From assembly GCA_009103225.1 (NCBI GenBank), contig RHPI01003599.1, positions 170,902-234,901 of the forward strand: a stretch of DNA of 64,000 nt, given 5' to 3'. Each line of letters begins with the position of its first letter. The stretch's first letter is position 1. Of this stretch, positions 26,111 through 40,415 are shown piece after piece. The stretch is from Chlorokybus atmophyticus. Lineage: Eukaryota; Streptophyta; Chlorokybophyceae; Chlorokybales; Chlorokybaceae. The position numbers were made by a program, and so were the translations under genes. The notes beneath the pieces are model-generated. The model was given only the letters and a program-made list of their open reading frames with translations, was not told the DNA's origin and did no database searches.

Positions 26111-29100
26111 TTATACAACACCATCTGTCCCGACATTGGCAATAGTATCAGGACTAGCAACAATTCCCGAGGACGCATGAAGCGAGCAGCGGCCCCACGA
26201 GAAGCCCAACCGCGCAAGCGCATCGCGACGCTCGGGCTTCAGTTGTCCCAGCAAAGCCGCTTTGCGCTGCGCGCGAAACCACTGCGCATATGCATACACG
26301 TATAAGACGTTGGAAAATAGTAGCTCAGCTACCATGAAATAACAAAACACTCGCCAATGCGCACAACATGTATGACTAAGCAATGCGCAACTTGATGCAA
26401 CCCTGACCTTTGCCAACAGCACTGGATCCACATCATCACTAACGCTGGCCAAGCTGCAAAACAGCAACAGGAGTTACTAACATCCACAGACCAGTTGTCA
26501 CAACCGGTACGTACACTTTGGCTCATAAGACTCGACCACAGTAAGTGTGTCACACCTGGTATCAAACCCGCCGTCACCTTCCGGCACATGGGAATGCTGT
26601 TGCTGCTGCTGCTGCTGCTGCTGCTCAGCAAGGTTTGAATGTGGGGTTTCATCCACGACAGAAACCCGTATCAATGTGGACGATGGTGGTGAGGGCAGCC
26701 CGCGTAGACCGTCATGCACCTGTTTGGCCAAACCACAACATTGCACCCGGCTGCAAACCCAAGCATAAGCACGCTCCCCGCCAACAACTCCCGCACGCGC
26801 GCACACGTGCGCGCGCAACACACCTCAAGAGCAATGAACACCGGCAAGAAGCCCCTTGTCCGGATGAGCTCGTGCAAGGCCCGGTACCGCCTGAGCCATG
26901 TATCCTCCTCCACATCCCACACAAACCCAATCATGTTCAGCCGGCGCCACCTGTCTCTAGGCATCTGATTGCATCACAGTCTGCAGTCAATAGCATGTGG
27001 ATGGCATAGGCAGCATGGAAAACACTTGACACTCACTCCCTACCTTTTTGGCTTTGTACAGCTGCCGCTGCGTGTACACCCACTGGCCCAGGTTGGGCGG
27101 GAACGGTCCGCGGAGGTGCCCAGCAGCTTGCTTCCACTCACGCAGCGCCGTGTACCTGATAGTAGTAACCATGCAATGTGTACTGTTCGGCGCACAAGAC
27201 AACAACACATACCACACCCACCCACACACTCACGTGCGCGCGCGCACGCACACACATACATGCGCATACACACCTTTCGTCCCAAGTCCGATCCTGTGGC
27301 TGCCAGACGAACCCGAGTTGGTTGAGCTGTCGTACACAGGACTCGTTGAGCCAGCTGTCGTCACCTTCCCTGTACGCCCTCCTCATGCTCTCAACCTGAA
27401 AGCACATCAAGAAGTCACAACTGGCACTGGCACTGGCACTCGCACTCACCCGATCAGCACGTACCCATGTCGCAAGCGCCTTGTTGTGTTGCCAGTTTTT
27501 CGGGACATTGCAGTCTCCAAACTGCTCCTTGTACATCGCCAGCTGTACAATACGCCTCTCCCACTGCTCATCCTGCCGACATAACAAACTCGTGACCATT
27601 ATTATACCCACGCACACCCACTCAAACACGCACACACGCAGGTGCGAACGCACACACATGTGCACATGCATGCACCCACCTATACAACACTAATTGCATG
27701 ACAACCTCATGCTAGCTGTAAATAGCTGAAGGAGCGTTGACTTTAGCAGAAATCTTGCAACATCCGCATGTGGAAGCACACACGCATGCACGCGCGCAGG
27801 CACATATCCCTATGACAGTCTTCGTTCTTACCTGCCAGCGGAATTGAAACTGCAGGCCTGCTAGCCTTCTCACCCGATCATCCGGTAGCTGACCAGTCTG
27901 TGACAACATGAGACACATGAGACTTGAATGAGTGATTATGGCTAGATGCAGCCACACGGGCAGTTCTGGACAGCGTGTTGCCACAACAAGGAGGAGAGCA
28001 ACACTGTCACCTTGTAGAGGTAGCGTTGTTTGACGACCCATTTGCCGAGCTCGGGGTCATCGACGTAGTGCATGGGGACGTTAGCGTGGGCGGCGGCAGT
28101 GTGGAACTCTGCAAGCTTCAGAAACATCCGCTGCCACTGCCGCTCGTGCACATCCCATGTCACACCCGCCTCCATTAGCACGTCATAGCGTGCCTTCTCC
28201 AATGTACCCTGTGTTTGAGTATGGCAACAGTAAAGTCAACAGCATGAATACTTGTGGCAGTGTTGGCGATTCTCGCATAGGCTCATTGTGTGTACATAAT
28301 GTAACCATCTGCATGCACCCGTGCGCATATAGGTGCATGTGCGTATGCGTGCGCGCATGTGCACTGGCATGCACGTGTGTGTATGCGCATGCAGGTGCAT
28401 GTGCATGCGCATTTACGTGTACGTATCGGTAACAATATGTACACACAAGCAACTCAAACCTCTTTCCAGGCGAGGCGTTGGCGCGCGAGCCATCTGCCGA
28501 GGCCGTTGGGCTGGTTGAACGGCACATCACAGTGGCCATGCCTGTCCTTAAACGCTTGCAATTCATGCAACCTAACTTCCCAAGCAGGCCGCCTATACAG
28601 CGGCCGCTTCTTCACCAGTTTCGGTGACGCTCTCCTATGGGTGACATGCTCGTATGTCGTCGGAGTTGTGGAGGATTGTGCAGAATATGGTGTCTTTGCT
28701 GAGATACTTGTTGCGGGTTCAGTACCCGTTTTGTCTTCATCTTCAAAGCGCTCGTGGCCCGGGCCAATCCATGGCACAGAGTGATTTGGGCCAACCCAGC
28801 TGGGGCCGTAAACTGAATATCGCTTGTCTCGGGAGGGTGATTGAGCAACAGATGGGTTGTATATGCTCGTGGAAGGAGCGTCCTCGGCCCCAATATCGGT
28901 CGCTTGACGGTTATTGCGCTTTTCTCTGCTGCTTGCAGCTGCTGTTGTGGCAAAATGAGCCAACCTGCAAAGGCATGCAGTGGGGAGGGTTGCCACTTAC
29001 TGTGGCGCTGCTAGCAAACCAAGCAGTTATGCCAATTCATGTGAAGTGTACATTTATGTACTCTTTCAACAGCATGGCATGGACCAGACAGGCAAGATAG

Positions 29101-29498
29101 AAAGGTCACTTCAACTTAGTTCAGTCTGAGCAACAATTGAACTGTCGCAGTAAACAATCAGTGGCTGAGGAGCAACTGGCAAGGCAAAGACGTCGTCCAA
29201 AGTGCTGTTTGCGTTCACACGCCATACTCTCAGCTTACAACATGCTATGTGCAATCGCCATATACGCCATATACGGACAGTAACAAACCCATCTTCAACC
29301 TGCAGTGCATGACGGTAGTTGCAAACTCTTCTTGGCCTACCTTCTTGGGCGCCGCTCCCGCAAGCCACTACCGGCCGCAAGCTGGCGCTCGCCGGGAAGA
29401 GCTGCCGGAGGTTGAGGAAGGCGGCCACGCCGACGATGAGCGGAAGAAGGAGAAGGAGGACAAGGAGCAGGCGGAAGCAGCAGCAGAAGCGCTTGCAT
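26111..29498 (-). CDS. Helicase-associated (HA) domain repeat protein
   Basis: Eleven exons close in phase: 29498-29341, 28964-28460, 28208-28011, 27897-27832, 27572-27450, 27395-27274, 27155-27044, 26964-26824, 26719-26556, 26453-26408, 26281-26111 (about 601 residues). It contains several HA repeats of roughly 65-70 residues: WEVRLHELQAFKDRHGHCDV ... GLGRWLARQRLAWKE; WQRMFLKLAEFHTAAAHANV ... LGKWVVKQRYLYK; WERRIVQLAMYKEQFGDCNV; and REWKQAAGHLRG ... LGQWVYTQRQLYKAKK. Each is followed by a LxxLGFVWD-type spacer. HA domains occur beside helicases and in large stand-alone families in algae; no helicase core is present here. A nucleic-acid-binding role is inferred. The N-terminus (MQALLLLLPPAP, then Arg-rich) could be an organelle presequence, and a poly-Gln run lies near residue 500. 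The start is supported by the same ATGCAAGCGCTTCT in the duplicate copy at 47396. Confidence 0.85.
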
Positions 29499-30798
<1,300 letters not shown>

Positions 30799-31303
30799 CG
30801 TGCGCTCCCTGTCTCTCTATGTCCGTGTAAACCCCGTAGCATTACACACGTTGCACGCAGTCATTTCCCTCACCGTTCTTTTGTACTCCCAGTGGTCAAG
30901 TGAGTGACTGTGGCGGTGTTGCCATTGCATGTGCACGTAGATTTGCCTGTGCGAGTTCTGCCTTGCAGCTTGGTACCCGAACACACTATTATGCATGAGC
31001 GGGGGGCTTGTAAGTTCTTACATGAGGGCCGCGCCCTTTACCAAGGGCTTCTATACGTGCGGGTAGTTATTGCCTCGTCCAAATGATTGGCTCCAACCAC
31101 TTACAGTCGGAACAATACCTTCAGGTTCAAAAGCTTTGTAAAAGCAGGTGCAACACGGCGTAGCACACAGTGTAAAGAATGCGTACATTCATTGTGAACT
31201 AGAGTATCACGGCAGAAGAACTCATACGCAATGATGCACGAGGCTGGCTTGAGAGCCTTGCTTATTGAACATGTATGTTGACACTTGTGCTCCAGCTCTC
31301 TGA
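30799..31303. other. Intergenic, 3' of the transporter gene
   Basis: Unique sequence between the CT tract and the transporter stop codon. No feature identified. Confidence 0.5.
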
Positions 31304-34300
31304 TCAATCATCCCAACCTTGCTGCTCTCCGCTACCTAGCAGTACAAACACAATGGTTCCCAACACCTGAAAGACAGCTGTGGGCACAAAGAGTGCGAGC
31401 GACCACGACTTTGTGCGATCCAGCAGAGACCCTGCCAGCCAGACGCCAATGATGCCTGCGCACAAGTTGCAACATACTGTCAGTGGTTGGCCACTGGTTG
31501 AGATAAGAGTAGAGATAAGAGCTGACAACATCACTCGCTAAGCAATGCCACATCAAAAATGTTACCGGGTAAAGCGCCAGCAGTGTTGGAGATGCCGAGC
31601 AGAACAGAGGCGTACTTGGGAGACAGATCCTGATGGTTGCAGTACAGACCTGCACGGCTCCATGCGCCGAGACCAAAGGCCACTGACAACAGTGTGACGC
31701 AATTCCAAACTGCCAGCGTGCCTGCAAACCAACATGCCATAAGCACACACCAAGCTTGCATGCCACTACACAGGCATACGGTATTGAGCCCCCTCAAATT
31801 ACCTGAAGAAGTCAATGCTGCAAGCGCCAGCATGCAAGCAGCGGGTCCCAAAAGTGCAACGCTTTGCGCCAGCTTGCGCACGTGGGTGACACTGGAAGAA
31901 GTAAGCTGTGTTTATCATAGAGAAGTGCCTTGACACCATAACTGTCACCTGAGCTTGCCGCATTACCTCCAACCTCGCGCCACCAGGGAATCAGCAACTG
32001 GACCAACAAAGGGCGTCATCACAACCTGTAACAGCAACAGTGCTCAGCATTGAACATAGCCAAGTAGTAGAACAGAATGCAGTACACACCATGGCAATGT
32101 AAGGTATAAGGGACAACAGCGATGACTTTGCAATGTCCAGTTTGAGAGCGCCTTGAAAAAATGATGGTAACCATGCCAGCAGCGTGTAGTAACCCCAGTT
32201 GTAGCAGAAATGCGCAGCAATGACGCCCCAAACAGGTGATGAAGCAAAAAACTTGCCCCAGGGAACAGTGAGCTTAGACGGAGCTGGAGGTACGCCCACT
32301 GCGGCTGTTGCTGTTGCTGCATGCAAAAGGAGCCTCAGTATGCCTCCGGATCATCGTCACAATGTGAACCTCAGATCGAAACAGCATGCGCATTTAAGGC
32401 ATGGCCTACCTATGACAGGAGTTGCAGTAGCCTTTTTCTGTTTTGACACGCTGGGCACGGTGTCGGGTTTTAAGATGACCCAACCAATGCACCAGAACAA
32501 GCCTGCAATGCATAACTCACATGAGATTATGCATGCAGAGTTGGCAGCACGAGTGTGCCCAATGGCACACAACGCGGTTGAAATTTGCAGGCGCATATTC
32601 ATAGAGCAACACTGACCGATCACAGCGAAGAGCCAGAACACGTAGGGCCAGCCCATGGTTGCAATGACTGCTGGAGCAATGAGCAATCCGACCGCGCTAC
32701 CCAGATCCATGCCACCGAACACCAATGAAACAGCTCTCGCTCTTTCAGAGCTAGGAACCTTACTGGCCATGATTGCTGTTGCGGCCGATGGAGCAACCTG
32801 AAGTGGCAGCCCAGATTTGCACCCAAGCTACATGCTGGGGCAGCTCATGCATGTAGTGTCCATATTAACACCTTACCCCTTCACCAAGGCCGACCAAGAC
32901 ACGCGAGGCACAAAGCCCCAACAGGGGGTGATGCCGGGAGTATGCTGCTGAAGGTGCCAATAGTGTGCCGATCGACCACAATGCAACTCCAGCCGCTAAA
33001 ACTTTAGAACCACCAAGCTGCGCTGCAACCCAGCCACCGGGCACTTGGGTCACTACATATCCCCTGCCAAATTCGAACCATGTCACAGTCGTATACAATC
33101 TCGTATAATGCTTGAAGGATATAACACATGCTTGAACAGGGCGGTTGCAATGAATAACAGCTCAAGAACTCAACGCCCTGTGCCCAGGGAGCTATGCTGC
33201 CTTGCGAGAGAACAACAGGCCATCATCAACATCAGCAGTAGGTAGATGATATTGTGCCAAAAGACAATCCAATACTCTTGGCAGGCTATGTGTTGGTTTA
33301 GCCCAATACAACACGGCAGGATGATGCATGCTCTGTAGTAAATGTCACGGCCAGCAACAGAAACAGGACTCACCAGAAAAAGGCCGATCCGACCAACCCC
33401 TTCTGTGACGCATTCCACCCAAACTCTTGTGCCATTGGTATGACCGCCACAGACATGTTCACTTTGTCCATATTGCACAACACAAAGGCTGCCGCCATTG
33501 CTGCCAACAAACATATCAGATTGATTATCAGAGTGACACATATGCGAACACGACCGCGAGCACAGCAGCCATGATTGAGAGCATTGACACTAACAGGAAC
33601 ATTAATCACAACACGACTGCAGGACAGCTGAAACAACGACAGCAGTCAACACAAGGAGAACTACAAACTGCAACAGGAAGAAGGCAACCAGTGCCGCAAG
33701 TCCTGCATGACCCACCCAGGCATGAATGCACAGACTGCTTGTGCGTCCATGCATGAGTCCATGAGCGTGAAAAAGTGAGTTTGCTGCAGCGTGCACAGCT
33801 GTACTTGTACAGTGCGCAGTCATGCAACACATGAAGTAGTGCGTCCAACCCAGCTTTGCAAGTGGACTAACCGTTCTGCAGTCTCCTGATTTAGTCAGTA
33901 ACCAAAGCACTACAACCAGCACGCACTGCGCTGTGCGCCATTGATCTATGAAGAGTTCACAAATCAGTGGCAGATAGATGTTGCATCAACGGCTATATTG
34001 ATTCTAAGTGACCGCATTGATTCTAAGTGACCACACAATAACCGACCCACCATATCTACTCAACCATGCACCTTGATAACTAACAACATGCATTGAGCCC
34101 GTCAATCCATACCTGCTACGATCTGCCACCTCCTTGGCATCCCCCCTGTTGAAGGTGCGACATCAGTTGCTGCGGGAGCAACTGCGCCATTGCCATCCAC
34201 CAACTGTTCTGGAGAATCTGCTGACATACTACTACTGCTGGCGTCCCCTGATAACTAGACATGCATGCAGCAATTAAAAAAGAACTGTGTCAGCTCGTAG

Positions 34301-34958
34301 CAGTCGCATTTAGTTACCAAAATGCTTGCACACCTGCAATGCGCACCTGGTCAGCTGTGCTGTTGGCGGATTCGCTGTGCTGTTGGTTCGCAACGTCAAT
34401 GTCATCAGTACGCAACGAGTGAGTGTAGGTGAAAGCCCCGTCCGGGTGTGCCTCCGCAGCAACATGCCTTCTTCTCAAGCGTCTGTGAATTTGACCTATC
34501 CTACTGGGTGTTGAGCTAACCGACGGCAGCCGACTGCTGCTTCCAGCAAGCCATTGGGAAGAGAATCGAACTGAGCTGCTGCTGCTGCTGGCGCTGTCTT
34601 TTGTAGCAATGCAGACGGCTGGTATCCGTGCGCCAGACAAGAGCTGGGGCTGCGTTCGCTGCACAAAGCAGTGCAATTCACCATCAGCATGTACTTGCGT
34701 TTCAACATGTCATGCTCTCTATTAGCTGAAGGCATGCCAACAAGCAACACATTGTGACACATCAATTGCTGAGCCACTCCTAGCAGAGCTGCCTGCGGTC
34801 ACTGCGAATTCACATACCGCGCAAGCAGCTTGCGTCTGCAGAGCTGCACAAGCCTGCAGGACATTCGCCATGCTTGTTTTCTCAAAGGCTGTGAGTGCTC
34901 CAGCAGCTGACGTACGACTGAATGGGGTCCTAGCTTGAAATTCCACATGCAAAGCCAA
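31304..34958 (-). CDS. Plastid SLC17-type anion/phosphate transporter (ANTR/PHT4 family, MFS)
   Basis: Twelve exons close in phase: 34958-34818, 34658-34347, 34254-34113, 33500-33374, 33063-32877, 32797-32617, 32502-32410, 32316-32090, 32025-31967, 31891-31803, 31721-31566, 31455-31304 (621 residues). About 180 N-terminal residues are Ser/Ala-rich with basic residues, as in a chloroplast transit peptide. The MFS core follows, with family landmarks CNMDKVNMSVAVIPMAQEFGW, GSAFFWGYVVTQVPGGWVA, ASRVLVGLGEG, SERARAVSLVFGGMDLGSA, FCYNWGYYTLLAWLPSFF, MTPFVGPVADS and LGISNTAGALPGIIGVWL. The family sits in the plastid envelope or thylakoid and moves phosphate, ascorbate or organic anions with Na+ or H+. 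The substrate cannot be read from the sequence. No missing membrane segment is evident. Confidence 0.93.
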
Positions 34959-36312
34959 TCACCGCAGAGACAGTCCACTGCTTCACCACAGCTTCTTTGA
35001 TCACCTCAACGCCGACCCCAATGTCATGACGCACTAAATCAAGCTACACCGGCTCGATGTACAGCTCTCCTACACAATGACAGGAAACAAGTAGCCTCCA
35101 CGACCTCGTCCTTAACCACCTCCCCGTCGCCGTGACCGGCAGCGGCAGCGTTAGTAAGGATATACTTGGCCGCATTTAGGGTTTGGGCTTTCCACCCTCG
35201 GATTACCGGTACGGTTGAACAACTCGGATTCCATGTGGATTACACGACCCGGGTTGGTGGGCCAGATTATGAACTTCCGGTTCTGATCGTGTCAAACGGC
35301 ACGATCCGGGTCGGCTTCCTATGGGTGAAGCTGGCCGGGCATAAACCGGCGGCGGCGGAGGCGGCGGCAGTGCTGGGGATGTTGTGGTTGTTCGGGAGGG
35401 CGTAGCTAGCATCAGGAAGGCTCTATATATCTAGAGTGTTGTGTCGTCAACTGGACTGCTGAAACAACCGCTCCATCTGATCAAATAACCAGTCACAACA
35501 ATTGGACAGTCAGAGTCAAAGCAGCTGCTGGCCGGTTGGCATATGCTGCAGCCAGGGAAGCTGCGGGAGGGACCAGGCCAATGCTGCCAGCTGGCGGCTG
35601 TTCTAAACATTCGATGGAGCTTTGAATTGTCCCTGTAGCCATTATCAGGTCGGTTGAGCTGTCATGATGGTACAGGTGTTTGTATGCAATCCTGCTTACA
35701 TCTGGAAGCTGTGGGTGAGCACCAGACCCAACCCTCCAAAGGGCGTGACCACCATGTAGCAAATACAAGGTCGTCGCATTATTCTTCTCCCCACCACAGC
35801 TTGCGCATGGCAGCTGCATTCAGTCATTGCCGATAAGCACCTGTCAGGCCAGCAGTGTATGTGTACTGCGTGCATGCAGCCTCATGAACAACAAGTGCAT
35901 TCAGACCAGTAGGTGCACATCTTCTGTTGTGGATCATGCGAGTAAGGATCACTCTACGTCACACCTATGTGGTCTGATTGGTGTGGCTTGTCAGCTTGTT
36001 ACTCTTCGCTTTTGGTTGTGCAGTCTTTCCTCCAATTGCCCATAGCTCACGGCAGCTGTCATGCATTGTTGCATATCTGTGCTGTCATGCGTTTGAGAAG
36101 TTCATGCCGTCATCGGCTAGGTATAGCATAGTGCTCAGCAGGGACAGCAGCAGCTTGCAAGCGTATTTCATAAAATGGAAGCACTATTGAAGCATGCAGC
36201 TGTCGACTGATTGTCACACTCACTCTCATGATGGCGTTTGAGCTCTAGTACTAGGTGTGTACAGCATTGTGGCATTGCTCCACCCTGTGCTCACACAGCA
36301 AGTGTGTTCAGG
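34959..36312. other. Divergent intergenic region between transporter and RING/WD40 genes
   Basis: About 1.35 kb separating outward-pointing starts. It holds a GC-rich block at 35150-35410 with CCGG-rich short palindromic words. No gene supported. Confidence 0.5.
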
Positions 36313-39300
36313 ATGCCCGCGACATGCAAGCTGTGTCGTGAAGTACCAGTCGGGCGGGCTTGCGTAGTGGCACCATGTGGCCATCTGCTGTGCGAGGCCT
36401 GTGCGCTGCCATGGATTGCTGCGCGCGCTGAGCGGTGCCCAGCATGCCGTGCGCCTCTGAATGAACAAGGCTTCATCAGGATATCTGCTCTCAGCGAAAG
36501 CAGTGCACCTCCTACTGATCTCGACAATGGCGCTAATGTGAGTTTGTGCGCTCCACACTGAAGTGGAAGAGCATTTACTGCAGTATTGTGTGCTTTCCTG
36601 TGCTGAACACCAACCCTTGTACAGTCGCCTGGTGCTGAGCGGGTGCCAGTGGAGGTTGGCGAGGACATGCAAGTGAGTGCACAGGGTGTATTGTTGGATA
36701 TTGCAATGCAGCACCCTCTATGCCGTGGCTGCTTTGATTGCATGCCTGGGCGACATGCAGCGTGTCACCAGGCATGCTGGCGTGCTTCTTTAGTGGCTGC
36801 TGTAGGTGCTGACTTGTGTGTATTTCGCAGGTGCAGAGGTTGCTGGGCTACGTGTCTGAGAGATGGCAGGCTGTCGTTGCTGACAAGTCCCGGATGAAGG
36901 TGTTGCATTGTACACTGACAGCCACGCCAGTAAGCAACACCATCAAGTGCAGTTGCATGTGGATTAAACTTTTATGACTGCAGGTCCGAGTTGTGGAGCT
37001 GGAAAGGGACAATCAGCGGTTAGCTGCGGAGCTGCAGCTTGCCCATTCCGAAAACACGCAGGTACTGATAAAGATACTATGTGGCTGCCCATCACATTTA
37101 GAGGGAACTGCTGTTGCTATTCGGTGTGGAGTCTATTCCTGCTGTACGAGTCACAGTAGCGTTATTCCCTTGCGTTTGTCATTGGTTTAAGCCCACAGTC
37201 TTGGGCTGTTTCCTGCGCAACATGCTACTACTACTACTTGTGTTGGGTGCTATAGTGCGCAGTTGCGCCTTTTGAGCGTAATACAATGCGCAGTATAATG
37301 ACCGTTGGGTGTATGAATGGCCTAGATGTCTTCGTTCTGCCAGATGTTTATTACTGGTATCCTAGTTATAAGACCCGCAACATAGGTCTCATATTGGTTT
37401 CTCAAACAGCTGCTCCAAAAGTTGCGAATTGCCCTTGCAAGCCCAGTTGGCAGCCCTCAGCCACCAACAGGAGCACCGCAATCGACCACCACAAGTGGCA
37501 AGGTAAGGCACAGGTGTCGCAGTAAGCAGAAACTTTGCATATCTCATCAACCTGAGAACGCATTGCCTGCCTCAGTGTCCTGTGGCTCACCTATACTGCA
37601 ACTTGTGGAATGCGTTTTGGTAGCATGGCTGCTAATCAAACAATGGTCTTAACTTGTGGCATGAACAGCTGTCCACGTCAAGGCTTGATCGGCAAGATAG
37701 GCCCCCGCGTGCACCCTCACCGCAAGGCTTGAGTGAAGGAGGCGAGTTTCACTCCAACGGCATAACGCACAGTGGAAGCTACGACCGTCTGGCTGCCAAC
37801 GCTGTGGAGCGGTCATCCGCAGGCTCTCCCGACAGGCTGGAAAGGCACTCTTCTTCTTCTCCTTCTTCTCAACAAGCATCTCCGCCCGATTGGGAGCTCG
37901 TGCGCACGTTTGATACGCATGCAGAACCCATCCATGGCATCGCGGTGCACCCTTCCCTTGGCGGCAACCTTGTCGCAACGGCGTCGTGGGATCACACATG
38001 CAAGGTGGGAGCGACATTGAGTTAGGCTGTTTCTGGCTATGCCACATCCTGATTATATTGATGCTATGTCTAGGTGTACGACCTCAACCAAGATGATGTC
38101 TGCCTGGTTCTTCAAGGGCACTCCATGGGCCTTTATGCAGCGCGCTTTGCATACGGCCATCCCACACTCCTTGGAACTGTGTCTTCTGACCAAACCTGCA
38201 GGCTATGGAGCCTTGATACTGGCGGTTGCATACAGGTTGGTTGCTTTACACCAAGCTATGCTTTGCTATGAGTCTCAACGTTGGTGCTGCCTGCAGGTGC
38301 TGGCTGGGCATCAAGATGAGGTGAACTCCTTATCATTTCACCGGAACGCTTACCACTTGCTGGCCACTGGCTCGGATGACAAAACAGGAGCCATATGGGA
38401 TGCTGAGACTGGCCAAGTTGTTTGCCGTCTGATAGGACACACAGAGCCTGTTTACGGCGTGTGCTTCTCTCCACAGGTGCGTTTCCACACCCAATACTCT
38501 ACATGTTATGTGTAACATGTTGCAACTGATGTCGTTCGTTGCTCAGGGATCCATTGTAGCTACCGTGTCATTTGATTGGACTGTGCGCCTGTGGTAAGTA
38601 TTAACGGATGCATGTCGGTTGACAGTTGTGGCTCAATGTGTATGGTGGTATGCATGCAACCGAGGTACATTGACTCTTCTTAGGGATGCCAATACGGGAG
38701 GCTTGGTTCACGTGCTGAAGGGTCAGCACACAGACGATGTCATTGGTGTTGACCTTGATAACAGGTAGTTTGGTGTTGGATTTGATTCAACTATGTGTTG
38801 CAAGCCTACCATGCGAACTAAACTGTTGTGGTACGTAGTGGCCGATGGATGGCAACGGGCAGTGATGATGCTACATGCCGCGTCTGGGACACAAGGCGAT
38901 GGGCAGAGGTGGCAGTGTTGAGGGAGCATGGAGGTGAGGTCAAGCGCGTGGCATTTGCGCCCTCTTCCCAAATGCTCGCCACAACGTCTGGGGACACTTG
39001 TGCACGGCTTTTCGATACGTCCACTTTCAAATGCACACAAGTCCTGAGGTAAGGACTACCGACAGGGTCCATTTTTGCTTGCATACAAGTGCATGCTGAT
39101 GAAAGCCTACAAGCCTATTGCTTGCCTGTAACTTCACAGCATGTTGTCCAGTAACAACATGTACAGACCCTTCTGCGCATCGTGCTGTTTGTGCGATGCC
39201 AATGCGATTGCACGTCAGCTAGCGTATCATCTCAAGGCTCTGAGTTGACACCCGTGTGCTCCTCAGGTCGCATACGGATCATGTGTTTGATGCGGCTTGG

Positions 39301-39378
39301 GGACCGGATTCCAGTTATCTTGTGACGGGCAGTCACGATCGAACATGGAAGCTGTGGCGCCCAAGACACGCGCACTGA
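36313..39378 (+). CDS. RING / coiled-coil / WD40 protein, putative E3 ubiquitin ligase
   Basis: Twelve exons close in phase: 36313-36537, 36625-36672, 36831-36899, 36984-37061, 37410-37502, 37669-38004, 38074-38235, 38297-38476, 38547-38593, 38684-38764, 38839-39048, 39267-39378 (546 residues). Residues 1-55 form a C3HC4 RING (CKLCREV ... CGHLLCEAC ... CPACRAPL). A short coiled coil follows (VRVVELERDNQRLAAELQLA), then a Ser/Pro-rich linker. The C-terminal half holds seven WD-type repeats, for example VATASWDHTCKVYDL, GTVSSDQTCRLWSLD, ATGSDDKTGAIWDAET, ATVSFDWTVRLWDANT, ATGSDDATCRVWDTRR and VTGSHDRTWKLW. The RING-coil-WD40 order is that of COP1-type ligases, but the WD repeats are generic and I do not claim orthology. 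The repeats would select substrates and the RING would recruit the E2. Confidence 0.88.
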
Positions 39379-40415
39379 CAACAAGTATTCCAGTGACTAC
39401 AGGGAGGGTGCTGATGCAAGTTTTGGTAGGATGGCCATACGGTTCAATGTTGTGACGTTGTGGTAATGTACGTATCTGTGTACTGCGTGGAACCATTGCT
39501 TCGTGTAGCAAGTAGGGTTATGTATGTGCGTAGTAGCTACTACTCAATCATTTGTAGAACATTTCGCTGGTTGGTACACGATGACCAACCAACAATGTGT
39601 TTACTTTACTAATAGGTAATCTATACTGGTTGTCTACACATGTTGTGTATTGCTATCTCCATGTGTGTGTTGTGGAGCATTGCAAAGCTGGCTGTGTTAC
39701 AAGCAGCTGTCCCATGTCTTCTGCACTGTGGTACTGCATATGCGCGTGTGCACGTGCACGCCTGTGCGCAAGCTGCTTGTCAACACTTGCATTTAACATT
39801 GCTACTTGGCAACGCCGCGCCTTGTGTCTGCAGGCAGAGTTCAGCGGTATTTGTGCATAGGAGAGGTGCGTGCATGTGCCGCGCAGCATGAAAGGAGTCT
39901 GATCATGCTTGTGACATGCGCTTGGTATGCATTCAACCAATGACTGCAATTGTCTGACACAAAAGACGTGGTGTGCTGTTTAGGACAACTGGGTGGTGAT
40001 ATCCATCTCACTGAAGGCGTCCATGAGAACTGCAACCATATGCATGGGGCTGATGGTCAGCACTTGCCACGTTCATGTTTCAAGTGGAAGATGCACAGCA
40101 TGCACAGGCGCTATCATACAGGTTGCACCAAGGCGGTAAGTCAAAGACACCACTTCCTTTATTGTTTTGTTAAGGAAAAAAAATAATGCTAGTCTCACAA
40201 GCTCTCTACACTGAGATCTGTACCTACGCACGCGTATCATCACTGTGAACTGTGGAGACCCTCCGCTCACACAGCCACATCTATACTATGAACAAATACA
40301 CTGGTATCTACTGCCTGTCCTGGCAATGTGCCGTTGTCAACTCACCCGGTCTGATGTACATTTCCTCAAGCTGACATGCAGCCGTATCAAAGAATGGTGA
40401 TACAAACAAAATTCC
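39379..40415. other. Convergent intergenic region
   Basis: Lies between the WD40 protein stop (plus) and the glycosidase stop (minus). It is rich in GTGT/TGCA words. No gene seen. Confidence 0.5.

Noticed and set aside
35166-35405. Short GC-rich frame between divergent genes
   Set aside because: Composition-driven, with no motif; it lies where promoters are expected.
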